64,000 nucleotides of DNA from Aralia elata. Taxonomy: Eukaryota; Streptophyta; Magnoliopsida; Apiales; Araliaceae. A program made the translations under genes and the position numbers. This document shows, piece by piece, positions 36,573-48,660 of this stretch; positions within the stretch are counted from its first letter, which is position 1, and each line of letters opens with the position of its first letter. The DNA is taken from positions 186,001 to 250,000 of the forward strand of contig JAVJAP010000122.1 of the NCBI GenBank assembly GCA_034770075.1, read 5' to 3'. A model generated the notes under the pieces. That model searched no databases, was not told the DNA's origin, and worked only from the letters and a program-made list of their open reading frames with translations.

Positions 36573-37125
36573 TAGGGACGATAATTTTTAACATGACATG
36601 CTAACCCGACGTGAACACGATACATATAAGAGTGTTAATGTCGAGTATAAACAATTTCTTTGTCATAAACAAGTTGACACGTTTAACGTTAAATTTAAAT
36701 ATGTCGGACGCAGGTTGTCAACGGGTTGACACGTTTAACACGATTAGACATATTTATTTAAAATAATCAAAAAATAAATATGATATGAGATTATAATTTA
36801 TCTTAAATATTGAGTTTTTGCACTTTTAATTACTTTTCTAAGTATGTTATCTTGTATTTTGTTAAATATATATTATTGTATTGAATAAATAACATTATTA
36901 TTTAATAAATAAGTGAATGAAGTTGTATTTTTTTTATTTAAATTTTTGTACTAAACGGTTAAACGGTCAACACATTTAACACTATTAATTAAGAGGTTAG
37001 TATTATTGTTGAGTATCTTGACACGATTAATTAAATGGGGCATATTAATGTTGAACTATTTAGTGTAATACTTATAACCTGACACAATACGAATTTCGTC
37101 TAACAGAGCACGATTGTCACTCCTA
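36573..37125. mobile_element. hAT-like MITE downstream of ABCG26
   Basis: The ends TAGGGACGATAAT and ATTGTCACTCCTA are imperfect inverted repeats. The flanks CCAAAATA and TCAAAATA form an 8-bp target duplication with one mismatch. The subterminal sequence has repeated GTTGACACGTTTAAC-type motifs. No transposase frame. Confidence 0.75.
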
Positions 37126-38171
37126 TCAAAATATAATAAACTACTTATAAATTTAGGACAATTGTTCACTAGTCCTTAAACTATAGTTGTTTTTCATGTT
37201 TAATTTTTTAAGTATTTTTTGCATCTTTATACTTTATAATTTCTACTATCTTAGATTCTCAGTGCAACACTATAAAAACAGAATAACTATAATAGAGTAA
37301 ACATGAAAATAACTATAGCTTGAAGATTAAACCTAAAAAAACTACAGTGAAAAAACTAAATATGAAATATTGTGATATTTTGGAAAGTAGAATGGAAAAA
37401 TATAATTTAAGAATAAAATACACAAGAAAAAAAATTAGTCAAGAGACTAAACGTGAAATCAATTATCATTTGTTATCCAATTTTTCCCTAACCATTTTTC
37501 TCATCACCCATGAAACATGGAGAATTATATGTACGTGGTCCCCACCCTCACATGCACATAAGTTCAAATAATTGAATGTATATCGTTTATTTGTTAAATG
37601 TCGTTTAAAAAAATATTTTTATTTTTTAGTATTTATCGTTTGAATATTTTAATAAAATATTAATTGTTTAATTTTTAATATAATCTTCAAATATTAAATA
37701 TAACTTTTATTCTTTTATTAATTTCCACTTATTAAATAAATAATATTTTCTTTTTTCGGTATAAAAATAATATTAATATTTAAAATTATTTTTAAATAAT
37801 AAACTTGATATTAATTATTTTTATTAATATATGTCCACTTCTAAAGAAGCCGAATAACAAGTGAGGGAGTGAGTAGTATGTAACTATATATAATTATATA
37901 TAGAGAGAGAGATATTTAAAAAAAGAAATGATTGGTGGTGGGGTCCAAGTCAATACGTTACCCAGAAAGAAGAACCAACCATTTATATCCCCAAACAAAA
38001 CTGCCAAATTTCTCTTCCCAAATCCAAATCCCAATCCCACCTGTGTCAGCCTCACACTCTGTTCCTTCCCTTTTTCTTTGTCTCTCTCCTGTACTTTCAT
38101 TAATTATAACTTATACTCTCCAATCCAATTTCAATTTTTGAGGGAGAGATTTCTCTCTCTCTCTCTATTAA
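37126..38171. promoter_or_regulatory. Spacer and 5' region of the TMEM245-like gene
   Basis: No gene is seen. The first part repeats the 'aactatagtt' theme in both orientations (37180-37330) and is AT-rich to about 37900. The last 90 bases before the ATG at 38172 are strongly C/T-rich, with (CT)n at about 38151-38167, a composition typical of plant 5'UTRs. Promoter elements cannot be fixed more closely. Confidence 0.45.
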
Positions 38172-40674
38172 ATGGAGCTGGTACCATTTTCAGACCCCAA
38201 ATCCGACTCAACCTCCGCCAATCCAGCATGGCAAGAAATGTTCCGATCCGGCTCCGTTCGAAAACCAGACCCTTCTCCCTTGAAACCCCCGCCGCCGCCG
38301 GAGCCCAACGCGCCACCACCTCCCGCCACCCAAAACCCAGATCAGAATCCCCTTTCCGGCGACCCCCAGGTACGTCTTGCCCTTTATATAGCCATGGCGC
38401 ATGCTGGTCTAGCCTTTATTATCTTTGTACTTTATGGTATTTGTAAATTACTTGAAGAATATCTCCGACCCATTCAGTGGGCTGTGCTATGTTCAATCCC
38501 CTTGAGAGGAATTCAACAAGCCCTTGTTGAATTTTGGTCTGAGCCATTGAGATTAGGCCTCAACTGAAACTGTATTGGCGGTACCTTTGTCTATATTTAG
38601 GGTTGTGTGGGTACCCTTGTTGATATTCGTGATGTTTGCTTCCGGGTTCTTTTTCGCCAGAAGAAAGCTAATGGTTTGAGGCGAAAAACGAAGTGGGTTT
38701 TTGAAAGTGCTCCGGTGGCTAGTCTCTTTTTGGGTTTTTGTGATGGTTTATGAGCAATTTTGGTGGAATTGGGTGTATTACTCTTCTGTGTTAGGATTTA
38801 TGTTCACTGCTAGTAGTGTCGAAAACAACTATGTCTGCTGTTCACACACTCGTTTAGGAATCATAGTTTTCGACGAAGTCATTATAGTGCATTTTTTACC
38901 AGAGGGATATTGAAAAGATTGGAAACCATTGTGGCAATTGGGTTGATTGTAACAATGATTTGTTGGGTTTTTTAACAGGGGTAATTTTTCTTTTCTTATA
39001 AAGTGGGTCTTGAGGGAAAGGCGCAGTATTTTCATTGAAATCCCATGTAGAAGAGAGTAATTATGCTGAGAGAAATTGGGGTGAAGAAATGGATGGATGA
39101 AAATGATGTGCCAGGGATGGTGGATAGATACAGTACGCAATTTTTATGAAACTGTGTCTGATCAGATTGATAGTTTGGCAATGCAGTATAATATGACCGA
39201 GTTTGTTACTGGGATTAAGCATTTTGTGATAACTCAATCATCGAATTCTGTCTTTCCGAGTCCACTGCTTTGATGAACCCCATCCCGTTACACTGAGAAA
39301 CTTCTGAGTTTGAAGAAGAGATTTACGAATCGTGAATGGGGGGAAATTTATACAGAATCTGATGCAATCTTTAGGGAATTGCGGGTTACAAGGGAGGATT
39401 TGGTCAATAAGGCAAAAGGGTTTGCCTTTCAAGGATTGGACGTGTTGCAAGGTGTATTTTCCAGTAGTAAATCGGTTCTAGGTGGCAGCGCTAAGCTCGT
39501 GTTTATTATTGGCAACTCCATTGTGTCCGGAGCAGCTGGCCTTTTCAATTTTGTGTCTCAGTTAATGATTTTCTTTTGGGTTTTGTATTATCTTATCACA
39601 TCAGATTCTGGTGGAGTCACAGAACAAGTGATGTGTATGATTCCAATTTCTCAATCAGCAAGGTCAAGATGTGTTGAAGTTCTTGATAAAGCTATATCAA
39701 GTTCTCTGTTGGCAACCGCTGAGATTGCTGTCTTTCAGGGATGTCTCACATGGCTTTTGTTTAGACTATACTCTATCCATTTCTTGTACATGTCAACTGT
39801 ACTTGCATATATCAGCCCTTTATTGCCAATTTTCCCCTATTGGCTCTCAACTATTCCAGCCGCCCTGCAATTGGTACTTGAAGGGAGATATATACTGGCC
39901 CTCAGCTTGTCTTCTATTCATCTTGTTCTTATGGAGTACGGATGTTACGAAATTCAAGAAGATATCCCTGGTTATAGTGCATATCTCACTGGCCTTAGCA
40001 TCATTGGTGGAATGACACTCTTCCCATCTGCTATAGAGGTAAGAGGCATATGATTCATTTCTTGCTCGTTAAATCATGTCTCTCCTTAGATTGCTCGTAC
40101 GAGATTTCTATGCTAGTTTCTCTGTTTGTTAAGTTGTTTAGAAATTTGACTTTGGTATATTCAAGATATCTGACTTGCTATTCACCAACTGATGTCAATT
40201 CTTTCATGATAGTTTATTACAGTTGATGCATTTATTTTATAAGTTCAAATTATCCTGAGTGTCCATGTGTTTTGTAGTCACATTTGACATTACTCTACAG
40301 GAAGTTAGTAGCCTAACTGGAAAGATGCACTAAACAAGATAGTTGAGTGTTTACTGAAAACAAATTAAATAAATGGAGCTATTAATTTCTCTAATCAAGA
40401 TATGTCAGCTACCATGCTAATCTATCATAGATGATTCTATCTGTATATAATTTATTTGGCAGCCTTTGTTTAATTGTGCTTGCTCTTACATGTGATTAGT
40501 ATTATTTGGTTGAAATGAAATACTTGATTTGAATCTTGTAACTAACAATATTGCTGGGGCGTATCAATAATGCAGGGAGCAATAATGGGGCCGCTGATAG
40601 CTACTGTTGTGATTGCTCTTAAAGATCTGTACGTAGAGTTTGTTTTAGATGAACCGAAGGAAAATGGCAAGTAG
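38172..40674 (+). pseudogene. TMEM245-like (AI-2E transporter family) membrane protein gene with a frameshifted first exon
   Basis: Two exons: 38172-40038 and 40576-40674 (intron GT...AG, 537 nt). The product belongs to the plant TMEM245/C9orf5-like group of the AI-2E transporter (PerM-like) superfamily, integral membrane proteins of unclear role. 38172-38561 is open (130 codons: Pro-rich N-terminus, DPQVRLALYIAMAHAGLA, then RPIQWAVLCSIPLRGIQ). A TGA at 38565 follows what looks like one extra base. The expected protein then continues in changing frames, with shifts near 38604, 38700, 38860, 38957, 38993, 39022, 39073, 39143 and 39270. From about 39290 the frame is unbroken to the end (LLPIFPYW, VLEGRYI, LSIIGGMTLFPSAIE then GAIMGPL). 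As written it cannot make the full protein. Either it is a young pseudogene, or the patch is poorly sequenced; the cluster in one 740-base stretch favours the latter somewhat. Confidence 0.8.
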
Positions 40675-42481
40675 AAACCAGTTCATAAGAGTTGAAGAAC
40701 TCATGTACATTAGCTAAATTGGTTGGATTGGAAATTGTTGCGTAAAAGCGCTTCTTGTTGGGGATCCATTCATGTGCCTTTCTTCACCAGGTTCATCATG
40801 GTGTCTTTTACTGATTTTTTATTTTTATTTTTTTTTACATGGCATCTCTTCATATTGTAGCTGTTGGGATCCAATCACGGGTCTCTTTTCACCATTATGG
40901 TGTGTTCCATTGATTTTTTCGATTTGTACATCTCTTCAGATTGCTGTATGTGGTGTTTCTTTTTTTCCTGATCTGTGTGTAAAAATTTATGGGTAAATTT
41001 GTATCCCTCAACTTATTTAAAGATGGCGTACATTATACCTGTTTTCCTTTTATACATAGTTTGGTATCATAACTGAAACAATTTTAGAAAGTTATTTTTT
41101 CTGTTTCCAGGTCATTTCAAGTCTTCTTGCAGGAGTACAACAAAATAAAATTATTTTGCTGTTGCTTTATTATTCAAACAAGCATGATAACCTACCTGTT
41201 CAAATCATAGATAAGCTTCAAATATGTACTTCAAAAAGTACATATGGGATAAATTTTAGGAATGACATATTTGAGCAAATTCTTATAATATTAATAATAA
41301 TGTATACCTCTTCATCTAATAAAATATCATTGGTGTTGATAGTCATTTTTGTATAGTATGATTATAACTTTTAGAATTTGAGACTTGTAGAAGTTTTGAG
41401 TGTAATTTGGTGAGTAGGAAGAGTCCTATTTACAATATAAATGAGATAACTTTATATTAATTAGGTTCTGGAATTTGAGACTTGTAGAAATTTTGGTTGT
41501 AATTTGGTGTGTAGGAAGAGTCTTATTTATAATGTAAATGAGATAAATTCATATTAATTAAGTTCGTAAATTAAGAAAACTAAAGGTCAAAATACTATAA
41601 AATATTCTTGGTAAGTTTAAATGTAAAATTTTGGATACAATATAAATAATAATAATGTAAAGAATACATTGAATGTCAAATAATAAAGTCAAAAAACTCT
41701 TGGACTTTGCATGCTTAATTCTAAAACCCCAAAAAAATCCTTGAACTATTGATTTGACACAAAAAAAAAAAAAAAAAAAAAAGTCTTAAACTAACGAGTT
41801 GACTTAGACCAATCAAAATAACTTATTTTTGTCTCGTTATATTTTTGTATTGATAAAATGAAATTATTGGTATTTTCCCTTGTTGCGATGAAGTTTTGCC
41901 AACTAACCTAAAAATAAAATAAAATAAAACAATGAAATTAGATCCTTAATATTTTATCAATGATTAATAGTTCATCCCACAAAAAGAATCCCATTTCAAA
42001 ATTTTAAGTAAATCTGCAAATTTTAAAATTAATGACTACATTTAATTTTAGTTACGCTGTTGTAATTATTACTCATTTCACATAAATAAATTTGTCAATT
42101 TTATTTGTTTTCACAAAAAGTGTACTTTTTTAGTAATTCTATGTGTTATGTAATAAGATACAAGAGCGAGTTTTCTTGCATGAAATCAATAATCAAATAT
42201 AGTCTGAGCAGTAATCAAAATTAAATCATTAATAATCACATTGTTTAAACTTTAAACAATCCAAACATACTACAGAAATTTTCTTACATGGCTTGAATAC
42301 ATATTACCCAAAACAACTTGAAACCATTAAGATATTTTTGAACAAAGATGGTTCCATCCTGAAAAAGTTCGACTGAAACTTGCTTTCCCAACAAGGCATA
42401 CTGTTGCAATACCGAGAGTATATATCACTTGCATCTATAGTTCAAATATATTTTTCTCGGATTACAAGTGTCCAAAGTAAA
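40675..42481. other. Spacer between convergent TMEM245-like and CWC15 genes
   Basis: The first few hundred bases are the likely 3'UTR of the gene ending at 40674. A direct duplication with a 96-base period occurs at about 41374-41565 ('gaatttgagacttgtagaa' starts both copies). A 20-odd-base A run lies at about 41761-41782. The end up to 42481 should hold the 3'UTR of the minus-strand CWC15 gene. No further gene is seen. Confidence 0.5.
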
Positions 42482-45400
42482 TTATTTCATGTATTTCTGG
42501 AGAAATTTCCGGTGGAAGTCGCTCCTAATAGTGTCGTTGATGAAGCGTTTCGGGGTCTTAGCCTCACCACGAGCCTGGTTCTTAAAAACCACATCATCAT
42601 CCCACCTGTAACACAGATATTAAATAATTTAGAACTAGATAGGAGTCGATAATGTAACAGAGGGGAACTAAGTTACTCCGGAATTCAGGGGACAAACCTT
42701 CTTTTCACGTTAAAGGATGTTGCATTATTTAGCAGAGGGTTTCCTCGGATCAATTCAGCCTCTTTAACTTTTAGCTGCTCTTCTTGTTCTTGGCGCTCCT
42801 GCAGGAAGCATAAAACAACACATCAAAATCACTACGTAGATATAACTTTGAAATTTTGATGTAAAAAAGCAGGCTGTATTGTCACTCCACGCTCTGGTAA
42901 CTTGATCCCAAAAATGCACAAAACTCTATTGAGAGTTATGCAGACAACCATAGTTTCTGATAGGATACACAGCAGACTTGTAAGTGGATTAAAAATATTT
43001 CCCCTCCAGCCCCTTTTTATGGAAAACAGTGTAAAATAGAAAATAAAATAAAATAAGCATGATGCAGGCATGGGATGACACCATAAAAAATTACATTACA
43101 CAAGCAGATTTCATCATTTTATAGCTTCACGAAATGTCAAACATTTCGTGAAGAAATATATGAAGAAGAAACTTACTTTTCGGAGTTTCTCCTCTGCTCT
43201 TTCCTTTTTTATCTGTTCAAGCTCAGCCAAAAGAGCTTCTGTGTCATCCTCATCATCATCATCATCCTCATCACTAAACATGAAACAACTAATAGTTTAG
43301 CAACTTTCGACAAAATAAAATTTAGTTGAGCACCGTTCCAAAAAAAATAAAATAAAATAAAATAAATAACTTTCAAGAACAAAATCACTGAAATAATTTG
43401 AATATAACAAAATTGATGCCTAGTAAGGCATTTAGAGAGTAATTCTCACTAATTTTACCAAGAACGCAGTTCTTCTCATGGAAAGGATATGGGAACGCAT
43501 ATTATGACATTAGTTAAAATGCGATACGCTAGATAGCTTTACATGAATGCTTGTAGTTAGGAATTGTCTCAAAATCTAATTACAATAGAACTATGTTTTT
43601 CATAGAAGATATTTAGTAGCATCAACATGTTACTTAATTTAGTCCAAAATAATGTTTGAGCATCCACTACAAATTACAAATAGAATATAGATATTTATGC
43701 AATTATAGATAGAAAAACAAAGAAATATTTCGGTACCACGTTTGGGAGCACGTGTTGACTAGGTCAATCAAAGTATCTAGTGCCATAGGTTCTTACTATA
43801 AAAAATAAAAAGAACTCACAAACAAAAATAAACTGGGAAAGGCATCAAATTGCAAACCCAAAAAAATACAAGCACCAGTGACAACAACCTGGGGCCTGAA
43901 AGAGAATGAGAAAGACGGATTGCGAGACACCGAGACCAAATAAGTGAAATATAGGTCAGACATGCCTATTATCACCATAGAGTTTGCTAACTTCCAATAT
44001 AAGGTTAGAAGTACTGTAATAAGTCAACTGTACCTATTAGTTATTAAAGGCAAAAGACGCACCAAGGCACAAAGGTCTCCCGGGAGCTTAGGCGCAATGC
44101 TAGGTTCACACCTCATTGGATTAAGATGCACAACCTCAAAAAATACGATATACTTCCTCCATTCCAAATTATAAGAACTTTTGAAAGTTAACTTTAGATA
44201 TTTTCTAACTCAAAATTGATAATATTTATTAAAAATTATGAAGCAATAAATTTGTAATTAGTAGTAATTTTTAGATAGTTTACAATATTCATCATTACAT
44301 TGACTAAAATTAAATGAATCTATATCGATTTTGAATTTAAAAATGTCCCAAGTTGACTTCAAAAAGTCAATAATGATCTTATATTTTGGAACGGAGGGAG
44401 TATGTTATATACATAATGACCCAAAAAAACTATTGAACTTAGGTTAAGCTATCAAAAAACATACAAAATGTTTTTTTTGCACCAAAACCATTTGAACTTT
44501 CAAACAATTATCAAAAAAGCCCAAAATTTAACCAACTGAGTTGACATGTAAATATGAATTGTTCAAATTTTGGGCATTCTTGACAATTATTTGAAAGTAA
44601 AATGGTTTTGGTGCAAAAAAAAAAATAGATTTTATGTTTTTTTGATAGCTTGACAAGAGTTGAATGGTTTTTTCGTTCATCAAGTCTCTCTCTCTCCCTC
44701 CCTCCCTCCCTCTCTCCCTCTCTCTATATATATACACACACACACACATGTGTGTGTGTGTGGATGTATATGTGGTGTCATATTGTAATGATAAAGTGTT
44801 AAGAAATAAAGTGGCAATATATGGCATAAATACACAGAAAACAAGGGAATTGATATTTCCACAAGTCAAATTTGATATTTCCACAAACTCCCTCTCACGA
44901 GTGTGGGTTCCATTTACTATTTATGTAAGAGGAAACTTGTAGAACCATCACTTTTACTTATGAAAATATCAATTTCCTAAAACAAAAGAAAGGAAGAAAA
45001 CAGGGAAAAGAGGAGGGGGGTTAAGATGAAAGAGGAAAAGTAAAAGAAAAACGGGGGAAGAAAAAGAGGCGAAGGCGAGTGGGATAAAGAAGAAAGAAGA
45101 AAAAGGAGGAAGTAAAAAACAGACGACGAAAAACAGGTTAAGGGAAAAAAAGAAGAAGAAAAAGGATAAGAAAAACCTAATGAAGGAAAAAGGGGAAAGA
45201 AAAGAGATGGAAAAAAGGGAAGTAAAAAGGGGATAAAATGAATACAAAAGGGAAGAAATAAGATGGAAAAATATTATCTGGAGCCTTGCTTTAGAAGACT
45301 TCAATAAGGCATGCCTTAATAGTGCCCAATGCCTCATCCTTACACCCAAAAAGAGAAGCTCTTTGAGTACGCCACGCCTTAGCCTTAGCCAAAAGAAGGG

Positions 45401-46695
45401 CCAAGAGATGCAGCTCCCCTTGCATTGGGCCTGGGCACGTGCCTTCAACAACTATGAAGCCAACTTACCATCAAATCTATAATCAAAATGACTGCATAGA
45501 CAAATGTAGCACTAACTAGTTCACACAAATGTAAATGGTGACCAACCTCTCATCATCACTCTTGACTTCCGCATCAGCATCATCAGCATCGGCACTACGT
45601 GGAATTATACGGTCTTCAACCTCCCTCTTTCTGCCTGTAAAAGCATATGTGGTTAGTTGACAGAAAAGTCTGGGGGAAATGTTCGTGAACTTGAGACTAT
45701 TGATCGACACATTTATCAAGTTGTCAGGTGGATTTACCTTCCAAAAGTAGATGCCCTCCCTTCCTACGATCTCTGTCCTCTGCAATGTGTGATCATATTC
45801 AAGTTAGTTTAAATGTAGCCAAATAATATCAAATGTCATAAAAAGCAAGCACAGGAAAACAAAAACATGTATGACAGGAAGGAACAGCCAGCTTTAATTA
45901 ACTAATATAGGCTTTACCTTTCGAGGAGAAATGTCTCCGCTCATTCTCCTCCAACTCCTCCCGAAGATTCCTCCTCTGCAGTTCATCCTGGGTGTCTTGC
46001 CCTTCCTTTCTGTAACAATGCATAGCAATAATAATGATAATCTATACGCTGGAATCAAAATGAGATTCATAATGGGGAAAATTATGTAAATTCCACAATA
46101 AATCAATAATATCAAAGCTGCAGCTTTAGTAGATACAATTACAACCCTATCCAAAACTAGCTTGTCCAACTAGAATGATTTGTTATGGCTCTCATCCACA
46201 TGAAATCAAGGTATTGGAGAGTTCCAAGGGTATCAGGATTCAGAATATCAGATGCAACTTACATGGTTAAATTGGGAACCGAAACTGAAATATGGTTGTC
46301 CGCTCCAAAGAGTAGGCTATACATCTTTCTTTCGGTGTTCTGAAAAGTGGCAGCCACCTAGGCATAGGTGCTGCCCAACCTAGGTGAGTAGGTGCTAGGT
46401 GGCTAAAAGAATGTAGAGAATAATTATACAGGGCTAGGTGGCTGCCTGGACAGGCGAAGCAGACTGGTTCAGTCTAGGTGGTCTATAGTTGTTCGTTTTT
46501 TGGCAATGCTATTTTATTTTTTAACCCCATCTTCTATTTAAAGAATGAACCTGAAATGAACCTCTAATTTACCAACAAAGCATAGCAACCACTAAAATCT
46601 ATCAACAGAAGACTGGAAGAGAGGAACTAATAGTACATCATTAATATTCTTTTATGTGTGTAATTGTGTTTAATAATGCATTTATTTTTATAACA

Positions 46696-46726
<31 letters not shown>

Positions 46727-47998
46727 CTGTAGGAAAATGCCTAGGCCCCGGCTACAAGGCTTAGGTGCTCGAAACTCCCTCCGCTGTCTAGGCCCGTCTA
46801 GCGTTATTTAAAACACCACTTTCTTTACTTTGTTCCTCACAAGCATTTTCCGACATTATTTAGAATTAGTTCAAACTCTGCTTCACTCTTTCGCTCGGCA
46901 AGTATACTACGCAAATTCAGTTGTTTGTTCTGATTATATTAATATACCATGATATAAGTTTTTCTTTGTTGTAAGCTGAATGTCACTTATCATGTCTAGT
47001 CATTGATGAAGGTCAATCAAATGTGAAGAAATGAATCTTTTTCGTCATACAATTCATGGTTCTTTTGTACCATCAGAACCGGGCTATGTTTAATAAATGC
47101 TAGAGAGTTGAATCCTTAAGTTGCATTAGCCAACAAGTAGTTATTTTCCCTTAATATATCGTTCAAGATTGTAGAAACTTCTTTTTTTCCTCCATAACTA
47201 CTTAAGTCAATATATTCTTATGTATGCACGTCTCATATAGGCCCTAAGCTTGTTAATTGTCTCACCACAAAGGACATCACATTAATGATTAAACCCACCA
47301 AAAAGGATGTCCTATTGGTAAAAGGTAAAATAATTTACACACAGCTTTTTTATTTAACAAATAATTCATGCCAACAGCTTAATATATTAGAGCAAGCCAT
47401 AGAGTGCCACGGTTTTTTATTGTTGGTTTTTGTTTTTTCTTTTTTTAGGTGAAAGCGCTCTCAATTTGTTAGGATTTTTATTAGTGGAAACCTATATCCT
47501 TCACATGTTTATCGTTCCTCTATGTTCTGTCTTGACATTTACTCTCTTTAACTAAATACAGTGGATAACTAACTTAAATCACATGTCTTCAGGAGAAAGA
47601 CAAATTAATAAGTTCCCAAATCAACCAGTCAAATTTATATTTTGGATTAATCCAGCATGGCAATCAGGAAACACATACAGCCTGCTTAAAACCTAATTCA
47701 TGGCTATTGCATACAGCGCACCTCTCCAGACTTCTTATTATATAAATCTCCTCCTCTAAAAGAAAGTTTTGAATCCTTACTTGGCGCACACAAATTCCCC
47801 AAACAGCGTACAATCTTCCAAAAGCTAAAACATAAATAACATACAAATTAAGAAAAAAAGTACTAACCTGGGTTTTAGGGTTGTGTGAGAGGCAATGTCC
47901 CTTGAAGAGTATTTCTGTGATGGTCCAAATATTCGAGTTCCCCCTTGTTCGTTACCACCTTTAGCAGGTGCCCATGTCGGTCGAGCTGCAGTCGTCAT
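42482..47998 (-). CDS. CWC15: Spliceosome-associated protein CWC15 (Cwf15/Cwc15 family)
   Basis: Seven coding exons on the minus strand: 47868-47998, 45918-46009, 45738-45779, 45547-45634, 43177-43273, 42698-42798, 42482-42605. They give 675 nt and 224 aa, the usual plant length. The N-terminus MTTAARPTWAPAKGG is the family hallmark and fixes the start. Next come GPSQKYSSRDIASHTTLKPR, an Arg/Glu-rich helix (LREELEENERR), an acidic run of Asp/Glu around residues 113-130, a coiled-coil-like Lys/Glu segment, RGNPLLNN, and a conserved end with KRRWDDDVVFKNQARGE and FHRKFLQKYMK. CWC15 is a component of the Prp19-related (NTC/CDC5L) complex in the catalytic spliceosome, in the nucleus. A non-coding first exon (about 48606-48660) is spliced (donor at about 48605) to about 48020 just before the ATG. 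Introns 1 and 4 are swollen by transposons. Confidence 0.95.
44153..44401. mobile_element. Stowaway-like MITE
   Basis: Ends CTTCCTCCATTCCAAATTATAAG and CTTATATTTTGGAACGGAGGGAG are inverted repeats flanked by TA on both sides. Non-coding. Confidence 0.8.
44424..44673. mobile_element. Foldback MITE
   Basis: AAAAAACTATTGAACTT / AGAGTTGAATGGTTTTTT ends continue inwards as AGCTATCAAAAAACAT with ATGTTTTTTTGATAGCT, then GCACCAAAACCATTT with AAATGGTTTTGGTGC-type pairing. Each arm is about 110 bases. Confidence 0.75.
44680..44762. repeat. (CT)n/(CCCT)n-(TA)n-(CA)n-(TG)n microsatellite
   Basis: A compound simple repeat: CT and CCCT units, then TA, then CA and its complement TG. Confidence 0.9.
44846..44978. 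mobile_element. MITE, inverted relative of 21535-21650
   Basis: The ends GGAATTGATATTTCC and GAAAATATCAATTTCC are inverted repeats, with TCCCTCTCACGAG in the middle. Its reverse complement matches the copy in the sugar-transporter gene. Confidence 0.65.
44979..45270. repeat. Long purine-only-like tract
   Basis: For about 290 bases the plus strand is almost entirely A and G with scattered T or C, so the transcribed CWC15 pre-mRNA carries a very long pyrimidine tract here. The unit structure is irregular (AAGAAG, GGGAAAAG types) and not a clean tandem repeat. The minus-strand open frame over it (44969-45451) is an artefact of the composition. Confidence 0.8.
46333..46818. mobile_element. hAT-like MITE with exact 8-bp target duplication, CWC15 intron 1
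   Basis: The ends CGGTGTTCTGAAAAG and TTATTTAAAACACCA are inverted repeats (YGGTGTT). Both flanks are CTTTCTTT. The interior has repeated CCTAGGT/ACCTAGG motifs and GCCTAGGC-type sequence as in a widespread plant hAT MITE group. An (AAT)n run sits at about 46697-46723. Confidence 0.85.
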
Positions 47999-48605
47999 GT
48001 TTTCCCACTTTTCTCAAACTATATACGACACCAAAAGAAATTACTCCATCAGATAAAGTACAAATCTAATACACCAATTACACGGCTCAAAAGTACAATA
48101 ACCAAAGCTAATATTGAAGCTTATGAGTAAAAGCCAACCCAAAGGCCTGATCATATACTCAGCAAATAAGACTCACTCCCAGGTCAAATTGACCATTTTT
48201 AAAATCATTAATTAAGTAATTCAGATTTTACAAAATCTCATTACTAAAGTATATGAAGGTTATTAACAATACTAGATTTGTAGAAATTTTAAGGGTAATT
48301 TTTTTCCATTTTACCCCTAAACCCTAACTTTATAGATTGTATGTTCGAATTATTGATTTTAGATGATCAATCTGAGCATAAACTTCAATGGATAACGTAT
48401 GTATTATGGAGTAAATTCAAAGATAATGATTTGTTCAATGTAAGAAAACCCTAAAACGAACTTCTTTCGCAAAAATAAATAGAATTAACGCAAATTCAAA
48501 CTCATTATAACAATTAAAATCAATATAAACCCCAATCGAAAGTATTGTAAGTGAAAATTCTGAAATTCGAAGCCCTAATTTTCATGAAACTGAGATGAAC
48601 TTACC

Positions 48606-48660
48606 TTCAGACGATGATTTCTCTCGATTTGGTGACTTCTCGATTTTCTCAGACGAAGCG
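48606..48660 (-). other. CWC15: Candidate non-coding first exon of CWC15
   Basis: On the minus strand the sequence reads through a purine-rich leader to CTGAAG followed by GTAAGT (donor at 48605). An acceptor TATATAG lies about 22 bases before the CWC15 ATG (about 48020). A 5'UTR intron of this kind is common in plant housekeeping genes. Transcript evidence is not available; the outer limit is a guess. Confidence 0.5.

Larger units (their letters stand above)
44038..45455. mobile_element. Stack of nested MITEs in CWC15 intron 4
   Basis: An outer element seems to be split. Its left end (about 44038-44135, GTTATTAAAGGCAAAAGACGC and then GGCGCAATGC) and right end (about 45290-45455, ending GGGCACGTGCCTTCAACAACTA) are inverted relatives, with 'aggca/tgcct' motifs in both. 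Between them lie a Stowaway-like element (44153-44401), a foldback (44424-44673), a CT/CA microsatellite, another MITE (44846-44978) and a purine tract (44979-45270). The outer limits are approximate. Confidence 0.5.

Noticed and set aside
37928..38446. 172-codon frame overlapping the TMEM245-like start
   Set aside because: In another frame than the recognised protein; its Pro/Arg-rich part is a shadow of the real N-terminus.
41941..42130. Stowaway-like sequence (CCCACAAAAAGAATCCCATTTC)
   Set aside because: Only one end resembles the family and no inverted partner with TA was found.
44969..45451. 160-codon minus-strand frame, rich in Phe/Ser/Leu
   Set aside because: It lies over the purine tract in a CWC15 intron; its composition follows from the tract and it has no family features.
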